Source: an uncultured Pseudomonadota bacterium (GTDB lineage: Bacteria; Myxococcota_A; UBA796; SXON01). From it: DNA of 64,000 nucleotides. Below the pieces are notes generated by a model. It saw only the letters and a list, made by a program, of their open reading frames with translations. It made no database searches and had not been told where the DNA came from. Position numbers and translations under genes: made by a program. Below, one piece after another: positions 17,385 through 26,090 of this stretch. Each line of letters opens with the position of its first letter. Position 1 is the first letter of the stretch. The DNA lies in NCBI GenBank assembly GCA_903885375.1, contig CAISIK010000032.1:1-64000 (forward strand). Direction: 5' to 3'.

Positions 17385-19097
17385 ATGAAGCTCACCCCCC
17401 CCGCCGGAGCCGCGTTCCTGGGCAGCTTCCTGTGGGGCTGCGGCACCGAATCGCCCGCCGAATCGCCCGCGGCCTCGCCGCTCGACACGCTGGTGGTGGC
17501 CGTGGCAAAGGATGCGAGCGACCTCCTCTCGCCGCTCGCCGCCAGTTCGTTCGAGCTCGCGGTGCTCGACCTCATCGGCGCGCGCCCGCTCGACCCGCAG
17601 TTCCGCTGCGAGCTGAAGTTCAACGCCGAGCTGGCCGAGAGCTGGCAGTGGAGCGCCGACGGCCTCACCCTCGAGCTGCAGCTTCGTGACGACCTGCACT
17701 GGGAGGATGGCACCCCGGTCACCGCCGCCGACCTCGCGCTGGCGAGCAGCATCGCGAACGACAAGGAGGTGGGCAGCTCGCGGGGCGACTCGCTCGGCCT
17801 GCTCGACCCGGTCGCCCGCCCCGAGGTGATCGACGCGCACCACGTTCAATACCGGGTTCGCACGCCGGGCGATCCCACGGCGCTCGTGGCCACCGCCGCC
17901 CTGTTGCAGGTGGTCCCGAACCACATCCTCGGCCTGCCCGGCCAGAACCGGTCGGGCCTGCGTAGCCACCCGCTGAACACGACCACACCGCTCTCCTCGG
18001 GGCCCTGGCGGGTGGCGGAGTGGAAGAAGGGCGAATCGCTCGTGCTCGAGCCGAACCCGGGGTACCCGTCCGCTCCGTCCGGGCTCCGCCGCGTGATCTT
18101 CAAGGTGATCCCGGAGTACGCCGACCGGCTCGCCGCCATTGGCGGGGGAACGGTCGACCTCGTGGAGGGCATCCAGGTGGCCGACGCCGACGCGCTGGCC
18201 TCCCGTGCTCCCGGCCTGGCGCTCGTGCGCCGCGGGTACCGCTCCATGGACTACGTAGGCTGGAACCAGGTGAACCCCGCCGACCTGCGCGTGGTGGACG
18301 AGCGCGCCGACCCCGGCCGCACCCGGGCTCCCGGTCCGCATCCGCTCTTCGCCGACGTGCGCGTGCGCACCGCCCTCACCACCGCGCTCGACGTGGATCG
18401 GTTGATCGCCGAGACGCTCACCTCGCCCACCAGCGGCGAGGTGTACGCCACCCGGGCCCTCGGCACCATCACGCCCGAACTGTGCGCGATCCGCCCGGTG
18501 ATCGCGCCCCTCGCCTACTCCCCCGACGAGGCCCGGCGCCTCCTCGCCGAGGCGGGCTGGACCGACAGCAACGGCGACGGGGTGGTGGACAAGGCGGGCA
18601 CCGACTTCCGCTTCACCCTCCTGCTGCCCGCGGGAAGCCCGCGGCGCGAGCAGGCCGCGGCGCTCATGCAGGCCCAGCTCCGGGCCGTGGGGGTGGACGC
18701 CCAGCTCGAATCGCTCGACTCCACCGCGCTCCTCCGCCGGATGGTGGCCGGCGACTTCGACGCGATCTACAGCGGGTGGACGTCGGGGTTGCAGCCCGAC
18801 CCGAGCGGAACCTTCTCCACCGGCGGCGAGCTGAACTTCACCTCCTTCAGCGATGCGGAGTCCGAACGCCTCCTGCACGCGGCGGCCTCGGAGACCGACC
18901 CCGCCCGCGCCAGTGAGCTGTGGGGCGACTTCGAGAAGCGGGTGTACAGCCAGCAGCCCTACAGCTTCCTGTACTGGGTGGACGAGATCGTGGCCGTCGA
19001 CGGCCGCTTCCAGAACACGCGGATCGACCTCGTCTCCTCGTGGAACGACCTGTCGGCCTGGACGGTGCCGGCAAATCGGGTGCGATACCCGGAGTAG
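17385..19097 (+). CDS. Peptide/nickel-type ABC transporter substrate-binding lipoprotein (SBP family 5)
   Basis: 570 residues starting at ATG 17385. The signal ends in the lipobox LWGC (Cys19). The mature protein follows family 5 solute-binding proteins (OppA/DppA): SWQWSADGLTLELQLRDDLHWEDGTPVTAADL is recognisable in pieces, with ELAESWQ, LRDDLHWEDGTPVTAADL and, later, VRTALTTALD and SPDEARRLLAEAGW. The fold binds peptides, nickel or similar ligands for import. No permease or ATPase genes are next to it, so it is an orphan binding protein or works with distant components. The next gene (acyl-CoA ligase) starts 16 bases after its stop, so read-through is likely. Confidence 0.85.
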   Translation: MKLTPPAGAAFLGSFLWGCGTESPAESPAASPLDTLVVAVAKDASDLLSPLAASSFELAVLDLIGARPLDPQFRCELKFNAELAESWQWSADGLTLELQLRDDLHWEDGTPVTAADLALASSIANDKEVGSSRGDSLGLLDPVARPEVIDAHHVQYRVRTPGDPTALVATAALLQVVPNHILGLPGQNRSGLRSHPLNTTTPLSSGPWRVAEWKKGESLVLEPNPGYPSAPSGLRRVIFKVIPEYADRLAAIGGGTVDLVEGIQVADADALASRAPGLALVRRGYRSMDYVGWNQVNPADLRVVDERADPGRTRAPGPHPLFADVRVRTALTTALDVDRLIAETLTSPTSGEVYATRALGTITPELCAIRPVIAPLAYSPDEARRLLAEAGWTDSNGDGVVDKAGTDFRFTLLLPAGSPRREQAAALMQAQLRAVGVDAQLESLDSTALLRRMVAGDFDAIYSGWTSGLQPDPSGTFSTGGELNFTSFSDAESERLLHAAASETDPARASELWGDFEKRVYSQQPYSFLYWVDEIVAVDGRFQNTRIDLVSSWNDLSAWTVPANRVRYPE

Positions 19098-19113
19098 GGC
19101 GATAGTTGCGCGG

Positions 19114-20922
19114 ATGCCTGCCGCCAGCTTCAAGTCCGTCGCGGAAATGTTTCATCATCGGGTGCACTCCACCCCCGATGGGGATGCGTACTACTACCGG
19201 AAAGCGGGCGCCTGGCGCACGATGCAGTGGCGCGAGGTGGGCGTGCGCGCGCGGAACATCGCGTGCGGCCTCCGCTCGTTGGGCATGGGCGACGACGACC
19301 GCGTGGCCATCCAGTCCGGCACGCGCCTCGAATGGATCCTCGCCGACATGGGCATCCTGTGCGCCGGCTGCGCGTGCACCACGATCTACCCCTCCTCCAC
19401 GCCCGCCGAGATCGCCTACATCCTCTCCGACAGCCGGGCCCGCATCGTGGTGGCGGAGAACGACAAGCAGGTGGCCAAGCTGCAGACCGCGCGGCGGGAG
19501 CTCCCCGGCCTCGAAGCGGTCGTGGTCATCGACGGTGCCTCCACCGCCGACGGGTGGGTTCTCAGCCTCGAGGACCTCGAGCGGCGCGGCGCCGAGTGGG
19601 ACCGGGAGCACCCCGGCGAATACGAGCGGGTGTCCGATGCGATCGGCTCCGACCGCCTCGCCACGCTGATCTACACCTCCGGCACCACCGGCAACCCCAA
19701 GGGTGTGGTGCTCACACACGATTGCTGGGTCTTCGAAGGCGAGGCCATCGACTCGATCGGCCTGCTCTCGCCGGGAGACAAGCAGTTCCTCTTCCTGCCG
19801 CTCGCGCACAGCTTCGGCAAGGTGCTGGAGTGCGCCCAGCTCCGCATCGGGTTCGCCACCGCCGTGGATGGGGACATCGACTCGCTCGTCGCCAACCTCG
19901 CCGAGCAGAAGCCCACCTTCATGGGCGCCGTGCCGCGCATCTTCGAGAAGGTCTACAACAAGATCGTGTCCGGCGCGCGGGAGAAGGGCGGCTTCAGCCT
20001 GAAGATCTTCACGTGGGCCGTGGCGGTGGGCAAGGAGGTGAGCAAGCTGCGGCAGGAGCGCAAGGAGCCCACTGGTCTCCTCGCCCTGAAGTACGCCCTC
20101 GCCGACCGGGTGGTGTTCCAGAAGATCCGCGCCGTCTTCGGCGGCAACATCCGCTTCTTCATCTCCGGAGCCGCGCCGCTCTCGCGTGAGATCGCGGAGT
20201 TCTTCCACGGCGCCGGCATCGTGATCGCCGAAGGCTACGGGCTCACCGAGTCGAGCGCGGCCAGCTTCGTAAACCGTCCCGAGGACTTCCGCTTCGGCAC
20301 CGTGGGCCCGCCGCTCCCGGGCGTGGAGGTGCAGATCGCGGCCGACGGCGAGGTGCTCATCCGCGGGCGCGGCGTGATGCGGGGCTACTACAACCTCCCC
20401 GAAGCCACCGCCGAATCGCTCAACGGCGACGGCTGGCTCCTCACCGGCGACATCGGCGTGATGGACGACGGCTACCTGAAGATCACCGACCGCAAGAAGG
20501 ACCTCATCAAGACCTCCGGCGGCAAGTACGTGGCCCCCCAGGAGCTCGAAGGCAAGCTGAAGACGCGCAGCACGCTGATCTCGCAGGTGATCGTCCACGG
20601 CAACAACCGCAATTTCTGCACCGCGCTCGTGAGCCTCTCGCCGGAGAGCGCACCGGGCTGGGCCCGCGCACATGGGCTCGAAGGCGCCGACTACGCCACG
20701 CTCGTGGGGCACCCCCTGGTGAAGGCCGAGATCGAAGCCGCCGTGGAGTCCTTGAACAAGGAGCTGCCCTCGCACTCCAGCATCAAGAAGTTCGCCATCC
20801 TCCCGCGCGACCTCACCCAGGAAGAGGGCGACCTCACACCGTCACTCAAGGTGAAGCGCAAGTCGGTAGAAGCCAAGTACAAAGCGGTACTCGACGGCTT
20901 CTACGCGGGCGCTCTCGCGTAG
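19114..20922 (+). CDS. Long-chain acyl-CoA synthetase (AMP-forming)
   Basis: 602 residues. The adenylate-forming signature LIYTSGTTGNPKGVVLTH is followed by the YGLTESSA motif, the TGDIG Asp and the hinge and C-terminal region (KITDRKKDLIKTSGGKYVAP), so all core motifs A3-A8 are present. It is close to the long FadD15/FACS subfamily, which activates fatty acids with ATP and CoA. It heads the mevalonate cluster: HMG-CoA reductase starts 28 bases after it. A link between acyl activation and isoprenoid synthesis is suggested only by position. GATAGT seven bases before the ATG may give a second promoter. Confidence 0.88.
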   Translation: MPAASFKSVAEMFHHRVHSTPDGDAYYYRKAGAWRTMQWREVGVRARNIACGLRSLGMGDDDRVAIQSGTRLEWILADMGILCAGCACTTIYPSSTPAEIAYILSDSRARIVVAENDKQVAKLQTARRELPGLEAVVVIDGASTADGWVLSLEDLERRGAEWDREHPGEYERVSDAIGSDRLATLIYTSGTTGNPKGVVLTHDCWVFEGEAIDSIGLLSPGDKQFLFLPLAHSFGKVLECAQLRIGFATAVDGDIDSLVANLAEQKPTFMGAVPRIFEKVYNKIVSGAREKGGFSLKIFTWAVAVGKEVSKLRQERKEPTGLLALKYALADRVVFQKIRAVFGGNIRFFISGAAPLSREIAEFFHGAGIVIAEGYGLTESSAASFVNRPEDFRFGTVGPPLPGVEVQIAADGEVLIRGRGVMRGYYNLPEATAESLNGDGWLLTGDIGVMDDGYLKITDRKKDLIKTSGGKYVAPQELEGKLKTRSTLISQVIVHGNNRNFCTALVSLSPESAPGWARAHGLEGADYATLVGHPLVKAEIEAAVESLNKELPSHSSIKKFAILPRDLTQEEGDLTPSLKVKRKSVEAKYKAVLDGFYAGALA

Positions 20923-20950
20923 GGTGTGGAGCGGCGATAGGGGCCACGAG

Positions 20951-22231
20951 ATGCCCTCCTCGCGCCTCCCCGGCTTCTTCCGTCTGCGACCCCACGAACG
21001 CCGAGCCGCCGCGCTCGCGGGCGCCGGATTGCCCGACGCCCCCGAGGCCTGGGGCCCGGATGGGGGTCTCCCGCTGGGCGTGGCCGATCACATGATCGAG
21101 AACGTGGTCGGCACCTTCGCCCTGCCCAACGGCGTGGCCGTGAACCTGCGGCTCAACGGGCGCGATCACCTCGTCCCGATGGTTGTGGAGGAGCCGAGCG
21201 TCGTGGCGGCGGTGAGCAACATGGCGAAGCTCACCCGCGAGGCCGGAGGGGTCACCGGTGAGTGCGACGACAGCGTGATGATCGGGCAGGTGCAGCTCAC
21301 GGGCTGCCCCCCCGGAGCGGCCGATCTCATCCGCGCCGCCATCCCGGAGCTCACGAAGATCGCCGAGGCCACCCAACCCCAGATCGTGTCGCTCGGCGGC
21401 GGCATCCGGGGCATGGAGGTCCGCGAGCTCCTGTACGACGAGCCGGGCGAAACGCCCGAGGCCATGGTGGTGCTCCACTTCCTGCTGGATTGTGTGGATG
21501 CGATGGGCGCCAACATGGTGAACACCATCGCCGAGCGGTTGTGCCCCGAGCTCGTCCGGCTCACCGGCGGGCGGCCGGGCCTGCGCATCCTCTCCAACCT
21601 CGCCGACCGGCGCGTGGCGCGCGCGCGCGTGGCCATCCCGGTGGGGGTCCTCACCAACGGGGATGTCGATGGCGCCAGCATCGCCGAGGGCATCGCGGCG
21701 GCGTGGCGGTTTGCGTGGGTCGACCCCTGGCGCGCCGCCACCCACAACAAGGGCATCATGAACGGGGTGGATGCCGTGGCGCTCGCCACCGGCAACGACT
21801 GGCGGGCCATCGAGGCGGGGGCGCACGCCTACGCGGCGCGGTCCGGGCAGTACCGCGCGCTCTCCACCTGGCGCGTGCGCGATGGCGTGCTCGTGGGCGA
21901 GCTGGCCCTGCCGATGCAGGTGGGCACGGTGTCGGGCGCGATCCGCGTGCACCCCACGGTCAAGGCCAACCTCGCGCTCACGGGCATTCGGGGCGCACGC
22001 GAGCTGTCCATCCTGATGGCGGCCGTCGGCCTCATCCAGAACCTCGGCGCCCTGCGCGCCCTGGCCACGGAGGGCATCCAGGAGGGGCACATGCGGATGC
22101 ACGCGCGCGCCGTGGCGAGCGGGGCCGGGGCCGCGGGCGCCGAGGTGGATGCGGTGGTGCAGGCCCTGGTCGCGGCGAGCGACTTCACGGTTGAGCGAGC
22201 CGCGGCGGTGCTCGCCGAGCTGCGCTCGTGA
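20951..22231 (+). CDS. mvaA: Hydroxymethylglutaryl-CoA reductase, class II
   Basis: 426 residues, the size of class II enzymes. The catalytic residues fall nearly where they do in the Pseudomonas mevalonii enzyme: Glu81 in MVVEEPSVVAA, Lys267 in THNKGIMNG, Asp283 in ATGNDW and His380 in EGHMRMH. The dimerisation motif ENVVGTFALP and the cofactor loop DAMGANMVN are also clear. It reduces HMG-CoA to mevalonate (or the reverse) and, in this cluster, supplies mevalonate kinase encoded immediately downstream with a GTGA overlap. The missing upstream step, HMG-CoA synthase, is not in the window. Confidence 0.93.
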   Translation: MPSSRLPGFFRLRPHERRAAALAGAGLPDAPEAWGPDGGLPLGVADHMIENVVGTFALPNGVAVNLRLNGRDHLVPMVVEEPSVVAAVSNMAKLTREAGGVTGECDDSVMIGQVQLTGCPPGAADLIRAAIPELTKIAEATQPQIVSLGGGIRGMEVRELLYDEPGETPEAMVVLHFLLDCVDAMGANMVNTIAERLCPELVRLTGGRPGLRILSNLADRRVARARVAIPVGVLTNGDVDGASIAEGIAAAWRFAWVDPWRAATHNKGIMNGVDAVALATGNDWRAIEAGAHAYAARSGQYRALSTWRVRDGVLVGELALPMQVGTVSGAIRVHPTVKANLALTGIRGARELSILMAAVGLIQNLGALRALATEGIQEGHMRMHARAVASGAGAAGAEVDAVVQALVAASDFTVERAAAVLAELRS

Positions 22232-23913
22232 GCGGCTCCGGCAAGGGACGCGGCCTCTTCGCGCGCCCGGCCTCCCTGTCGGTGCCGCTCTCCCCCTTGT
22301 CCGGACCGGCCAGCGCCGCGCCGGCCCAAGCGCTGAGGTTGCCCACCAGCACGTTGACACCGGAGCACGCCGCGGCGACCGCCGAGGCGGCTGTGGCGGA
22401 GGCCGCGGCGACCGCGGAGGCGGTAGCGGCGACGGAGGCGGTAGCGACGACGGAGGAGCTGGCGGCGGCGACGGCGGAGCCAGCCGCCGCAGGGTTCGAT
22501 CCCGAGGAGCCCACCGCGTGGGGTCCGGCGCGGGAGCTCTCGCCCCCCGAGGAGGAGGGCGACCCGCACACCCCGCTGGCCCCCGGGCGGCCGCCCTCGC
22601 TCGAGGCCTTCGACGAGCCCCGGCTGATCGAGGAGCCGGCCCGGGCCCCCCAGCCCACGGAGGAGGACGAGGAGCCGACCCTCCACGAGTGGTCCCGCCC
22701 CGACCTCCACGAACCGGCCGAGCCGGACGGGGAGGCAGAAGCCGCCGTGGAGCCCGAGCCGGCCGTCGTGGAGCCCGAGCCCGCCGCCCTGGAGCCCGAA
22801 GCCATCGAGCCCGAAGCCATCGGCGAGGTGGAGCAGATGGGCGACGACGACCCGCGGCTCCCCAGGAATCGTCCGGTCGCGCCCGTGCGCCGCCGGCTCG
22901 ACCCGAACCGCTTCGGCGGCGCCAACCCCGCGGGGGGCGCCCCCTCGGCGCCCGCGGGCTCCGTCCTGCCGAGCGCCCCGCCCCCGCCCCCACCGGTGGT
23001 CATGCCGGTGATCCCGAGTCCGACGCCCGCGGCCGCTGAGCGCACGGAGGTCTCCGCCAGCGCGCCCGGCAAGGTCATCCTGCTGGGCGAACACGCGGTC
23101 GTCTTCGGCCACCGCGCCATCGCCGCCGCCGTGAGCCTCGCCACCACCGTCACCGTGTACCGCCGCCCGGGTCCCTCCCGCGTGGAGGAGACCAGCATCC
23201 GCGACGATCGGCTCGCCGCCGCCCTCGCGAGCGTCGTGCCGGCCGACGGCACCGGCGTGCGCATCCAGAGCACGCTCCCCGCCGGGTGCGGCATGGGCTC
23301 GTCGGCGGCGCTCGCCATCGCAGTGGTCCGGGCGCTCGCGCGTTTGGAGGGGCGCGAGGCCTCGCTCCGGGAGCTGGTCGACCGCGGGTTCGCGCTGGAG
23401 CGGGTGTTCCACGGCAACCCCTCCGGGCTCGACCATACCGTGAGCGCGAGCGGCGGCGCGCTCCTGTTCCGCAAGGGCTCCCCGGCGGAAGAGCTGCGGA
23501 TCGGCCAGCCGCTGCGCCTCGTCATCGCCAACACCGGCACCCCCTCCAACACCGCGCAGATGGTGGAGTCGGTGCGCCGCCGGAACCCTACCGAGCTCAT
23601 CATGCGGCTCGGCGCCCTCGTGGAGATGGCGGCCGCCTCGATCCCCCGCGGCGATCCGATCGGGGGGTACTTCACCGATGCGCACCGCTGCCTGCGCCTC
23701 ATCGGCGTGAGCACGCCGGAGCTCGACGAGCTCTGCCGGAGCATGGAGGCGGCAGGCAGCACCGGCGCCAAGCTCTCCGGCGCCGGCGGCGGCGGCATCG
23801 CCATCGCCCTCGTCGATGCCCGCACCGAAGATGCCGTCCGTCGCGCGGCGGAGACGCTCGCCCGCGGGGGCGTCTACGTTGCCGAGATCGCCGCCACGCT
23901 CCCCCGAGCCTAG
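22228..23913 (+). CDS. mvk: Mevalonate kinase with a 270-residue low-complexity N-terminal extension
   Basis: 561 residues from GTG 22228, overlapping the mvaA stop by four bases. The kinase proper starts near residue 276 (SAPGKVILLGEHAVV) and has the GHMP motifs: CGMGSSAALAIA for ATP binding, the base region GNPSGLDHTVS and the C-terminal SGAGGGGIAIAL. The domain alone, about 290 residues, is of normal length. The first 270 residues are Ala/Glu/Pro-rich and probably disordered, with repeated EPEP/EPEA blocks, a Pro run before residue 260 and a short basic patch (PVRRRLDPNR). No second start with a clear ribosome site at the kinase boundary was found. It phosphorylates mevalonate with ATP. 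Confidence 0.88.
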   Translation: MSGSGKGRGLFARPASLSVPLSPLSGPASAAPAQALRLPTSTLTPEHAAATAEAAVAEAAATAEAVAATEAVATTEELAAATAEPAAAGFDPEEPTAWGPARELSPPEEEGDPHTPLAPGRPPSLEAFDEPRLIEEPARAPQPTEEDEEPTLHEWSRPDLHEPAEPDGEAEAAVEPEPAVVEPEPAALEPEAIEPEAIGEVEQMGDDDPRLPRNRPVAPVRRRLDPNRFGGANPAGGAPSAPAGSVLPSAPPPPPPVVMPVIPSPTPAAAERTEVSASAPGKVILLGEHAVVFGHRAIAAAVSLATTVTVYRRPGPSRVEETSIRDDRLAAALASVVPADGTGVRIQSTLPAGCGMGSSAALAIAVVRALARLEGREASLRELVDRGFALERVFHGNPSGLDHTVSASGGALLFRKGSPAEELRIGQPLRLVIANTGTPSNTAQMVESVRRRNPTELIMRLGALVEMAAASIPRGDPIGGYFTDAHRCLRLIGVSTPELDELCRSMEAAGSTGAKLSGAGGGGIAIALVDARTEDAVRRAAETLARGGVYVAEIAATLPRA

Positions 23914-23921
23914 GACCCGCC

Positions 23922-24881
23922 GTGCCCGTCGCCACCGCCGTTGCCCACCCGAACATCGCGCTCTGCAAGTACTGGGGAAAACGCGACCGTCCGCTCAACC
24001 TCCCCTCGGTGGGCAGCCTCTCGCTCACGCTCGCCCCCTTCTCCACCACCACCACCGTGGAGTGGGGCGCCGAACGCGACGAGCTCGTGTTCAACGGCCG
24101 GCCCGCGAGCGCCGAGGAGGCCCGCAAGGTGTTCGCCGTGTGCGACCTCGTGGACAGCTGGCGCCCCCGCGTGCGCGTGGCGTCCGACAACGACTTCCCC
24201 ACCGCGGCCGGGCTGGCGTCGAGCTCCTCGGGTTTTGCGGCCCTCGTGCTCGCCGCCACCGCCGCCGCGGGTCACCCCCGCACCGTGGAGCAGCTCTCCG
24301 TCATGGCCCGGCGGGGCTCGGGGAGCGCCTCGCGGTCCATCTTCGGCGGCTGGGCCGAGTGGAAGCTCGGCGAGCGGGACGATGGGATGGACAGCTACGC
24401 CTTCGAAATCGCGCCGGTCGACCACTGGGACGTGCGGATGCTCGTGGCCATCTTCGACGCCGGCCCCAAGGGCGTGTCCAGCCGCGACGGCATGCTGCGC
24501 ACCCAGGAGACGTCCCCGTTCTACCCGGCCTGGGTGGCGAGCGCGCCACGTGACCTCGCCGAGGCCCGCGCGGCGATCCGCGACCGCGACCTGCTCGCGC
24601 TCGGGCGCGTCATGGAGCGCTCCGCCCTCCGGATGCACGCCAGCATGATGGCGGCCGACCCCCCCGTGCTCTACTGGAAGAGCGGCTCCGTCTGGGCGCA
24701 GGAATGCGTGCGCTCCCTGCGCGACCAGGGCGTGCCCTGCGCGTGGACGATGGACGCCGGCCCGAACGTGAAGGTGCTCGTCGAGGCCGCCCACGCCGAC
24801 GTCGTGGCCGAGCGACTCGCGCGGGTGGCCGACCAGGTGCACATCCTGCATCCGGGTGGGCCGGCCCGGCTCGTTCCGTGA
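23922..24881 (+). CDS. mvaD: Diphosphomevalonate decarboxylase
   Basis: 319 residues from GTG 23922, eight bases after the kinase stop. The N-terminus AHPNIALCKYWGKRD is the family signature. DNDFPTAAGLASSSSGFAAL gives the ATP/phosphate loop, RRGSGSASRSIFGG carries the substrate-binding Ser/Arg, and MDAGPNVKVL holds the catalytic Asp. The enzyme phosphorylates the tertiary hydroxyl of mevalonate diphosphate and decarboxylates it to isopentenyl diphosphate. It overlaps the next kinase gene by four bases (GTGA), so the pathway enzymes are translated together. Confidence 0.95.
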   Translation: MPVATAVAHPNIALCKYWGKRDRPLNLPSVGSLSLTLAPFSTTTTVEWGAERDELVFNGRPASAEEARKVFAVCDLVDSWRPRVRVASDNDFPTAAGLASSSSGFAALVLAATAAAGHPRTVEQLSVMARRGSGSASRSIFGGWAEWKLGERDDGMDSYAFEIAPVDHWDVRMLVAIFDAGPKGVSSRDGMLRTQETSPFYPAWVASAPRDLAEARAAIRDRDLLALGRVMERSALRMHASMMAADPPVLYWKSGSVWAQECVRSLRDQGVPCAWTMDAGPNVKVLVEAAHADVVAERLARVADQVHILHPGGPARLVP

Positions 24882-25714
24882 GCTCCCCCTCGCCGCGCCT
24901 CGGCGTGGTGGAGGCGCCCGGAAAGCTCGTTCTCCTCGGCGAGTACGCGGTGCTCGACGGCGCGCCCGCCGTGGTGGCCGCGGTGGACCGCGGCGTCCGC
25001 TGCACCGTCAGCGCCGGGAGCGGGTGCACCACGCCCGGCGACGGGAGCTTCGTGCGGGCCGTGCTCGGCGAGGCCCCGAGCGCCCACTACCACTTCGAGG
25101 ACGCCCGGCCCGTCGTGGGGATCGCGGGCAAGCCCGGCTTCGGCGGTTCGGCTGCTGCGACGGTGGCGGCGGTGCTCGCGGCGGGGCTGCCGCCAGAGCG
25201 CGCGGCCGAGGCGCACGCGGCCGTGCAGGGCGGCGGCAGCGGCATCGATGTGTTCGCCTCGCTCAGGGGCGGCGTGCGCCGGTTCCGCGATGGCGCCGAG
25301 CTGGCCTGCCCGCCGATCGTGGCGGTGTGGTCGGGCCAGTCCGCGAGCACCGGGCCGCGGGTGCGGCAGTACCTCGCCGGGTCGGGTCGCGCGGCCTTCG
25401 TGGCGGAGAGCGCCCGGCTCGTGGAGGCCTTCGCCACCGAGCCGATCCGCGCCACCCGCGAGGCCTACGCCCTGCTCCGGGCCATGGCCGCGGCCGCGGG
25501 CATCGCCTACGACCTGCCGGCCTTCGCCGCCACGGCCGCCCTCGCCATCGAGCACGGCGGTGCCGCCAAGCCCTCGGGGGCCGGAGGTGGCGACATCGCC
25601 GTGGCGCTCCTCTCCGACCCGGAGGCTCTGGCCGCCTTCACCCTCGCCTGCGAGCGCGCGGGCCTCCGCACCATCGATGTGCGGGTGGCCCCCCCGGCGG
25701 GCTGGGTGCGGTAA
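24878..25714 (+). CDS. mvaK2: Phosphomevalonate kinase (GHMP family)
   Basis: 278 residues from GTG 24878. GHMP motif 1 is EAPGKLVLLGEYAVLDG, motif 2 is GFGGSAAATVAAV and motif 3 is PSGAGGGDIAVAL. The presence of mevalonate kinase and the decarboxylase next to it, together with the motif 1 variant (GEYAVLDG), supports phosphomevalonate kinase. At under 280 residues it is shorter than most bacterial homologues (about 330-360), the difference falling in the substrate-binding middle. It converts mevalonate 5-phosphate to the diphosphate. A convergent small lipoprotein gene follows after nine bases. Confidence 0.85.
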   Translation: MSSPSPRLGVVEAPGKLVLLGEYAVLDGAPAVVAAVDRGVRCTVSAGSGCTTPGDGSFVRAVLGEAPSAHYHFEDARPVVGIAGKPGFGGSAAATVAAVLAAGLPPERAAEAHAAVQGGGSGIDVFASLRGGVRRFRDGAELACPPIVAVWSGQSASTGPRVRQYLAGSGRAAFVAESARLVEAFATEPIRATREAYALLRAMAAAAGIAYDLPAFAATAALAIEHGGAAKPSGAGGGDIAVALLSDPEALAAFTLACERAGLRTIDVRVAPPAGWVR

Positions 25715-25723
25715 CGGACGGAC

Positions 25724-26047
25724 CTAGAAGCCGAAGTCCATGCCGGAGCAGGTGTACACCTGTCCGCAGTCCTTCGGGTAGTCCTCCCAGAGGTCGCCAC
25801 AAGTGGACGACTGCACCTTCTCCAGGCAGTCGCGCGCTTCGTCATCATCGAAATCGCAGTCGCTGTCGAGGTCCTCGATCGCATCGACGTACTCGTCCAT
25901 GCAATCCTCCATGTCCGCGTCGTACTCCGCCTCGAAGTAGCCGCGGTTGCACTCCATCATGCGGTTGCAGGTGAGGGAGGCGTACTGATCGGGAAAGGTG
26001 TCCTCGTCGACCACCAGGAAGCACCCGGCCAGGAGCAGCGTCAGCAT
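25724..26047 (-). CDS. Small acidic Cys-rich lipoprotein
   Basis: 107 residues. MLTLLLAGC (Cys9) is a minimal lipoprotein signal, and the frame has no earlier start. The mature part has seven further Cys (for example LTCNRMMECNRGYF and EDLDSDCDFDDDEARDCLE) and is strongly acidic. The spacing suggests three disulphides in a small helical domain, of a kind common among myxobacterial lipoproteins. GGAG lies seven bases before the ATG. It is the only minus-strand gene inside the mevalonate cluster, separating the kinases from the isomerase. Confidence 0.6.
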   Translation of the reverse strand: MLTLLLAGCFLVVDEDTFPDQYASLTCNRMMECNRGYFEAEYDADMEDCMDEYVDAIEDLDSDCDFDDDEARDCLEKVQSSTCGDLWEDYPKDCGQVYTCSGMDFGF

Positions 26048-26066
26048 GGCAATCTCCGGGCTCCGC

Positions 26067-26078
26067 CTAACCGGTTAG
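26067..26078. promoter_or_regulatory. 12-bp palindrome in a divergent promoter region
   Basis: CTAACCGGTTAG is a perfect palindrome between the minus-strand lipoprotein and the plus-strand isomerase gene. Each half supplies GGTTAG, a possible -10 element, on its own strand, so it may simply be two face-to-face promoters or an operator. Confidence 0.3.
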
Positions 26079-26090
26079 CCGGGGCCGAGG

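Noticed and set aside
22200..22231. Possible separate gene for the low-complexity region before mevalonate kinase
   Set aside because: There is no stop codon or new ribosome site between the extension and the kinase domain, so one continuous protein is the simpler reading.
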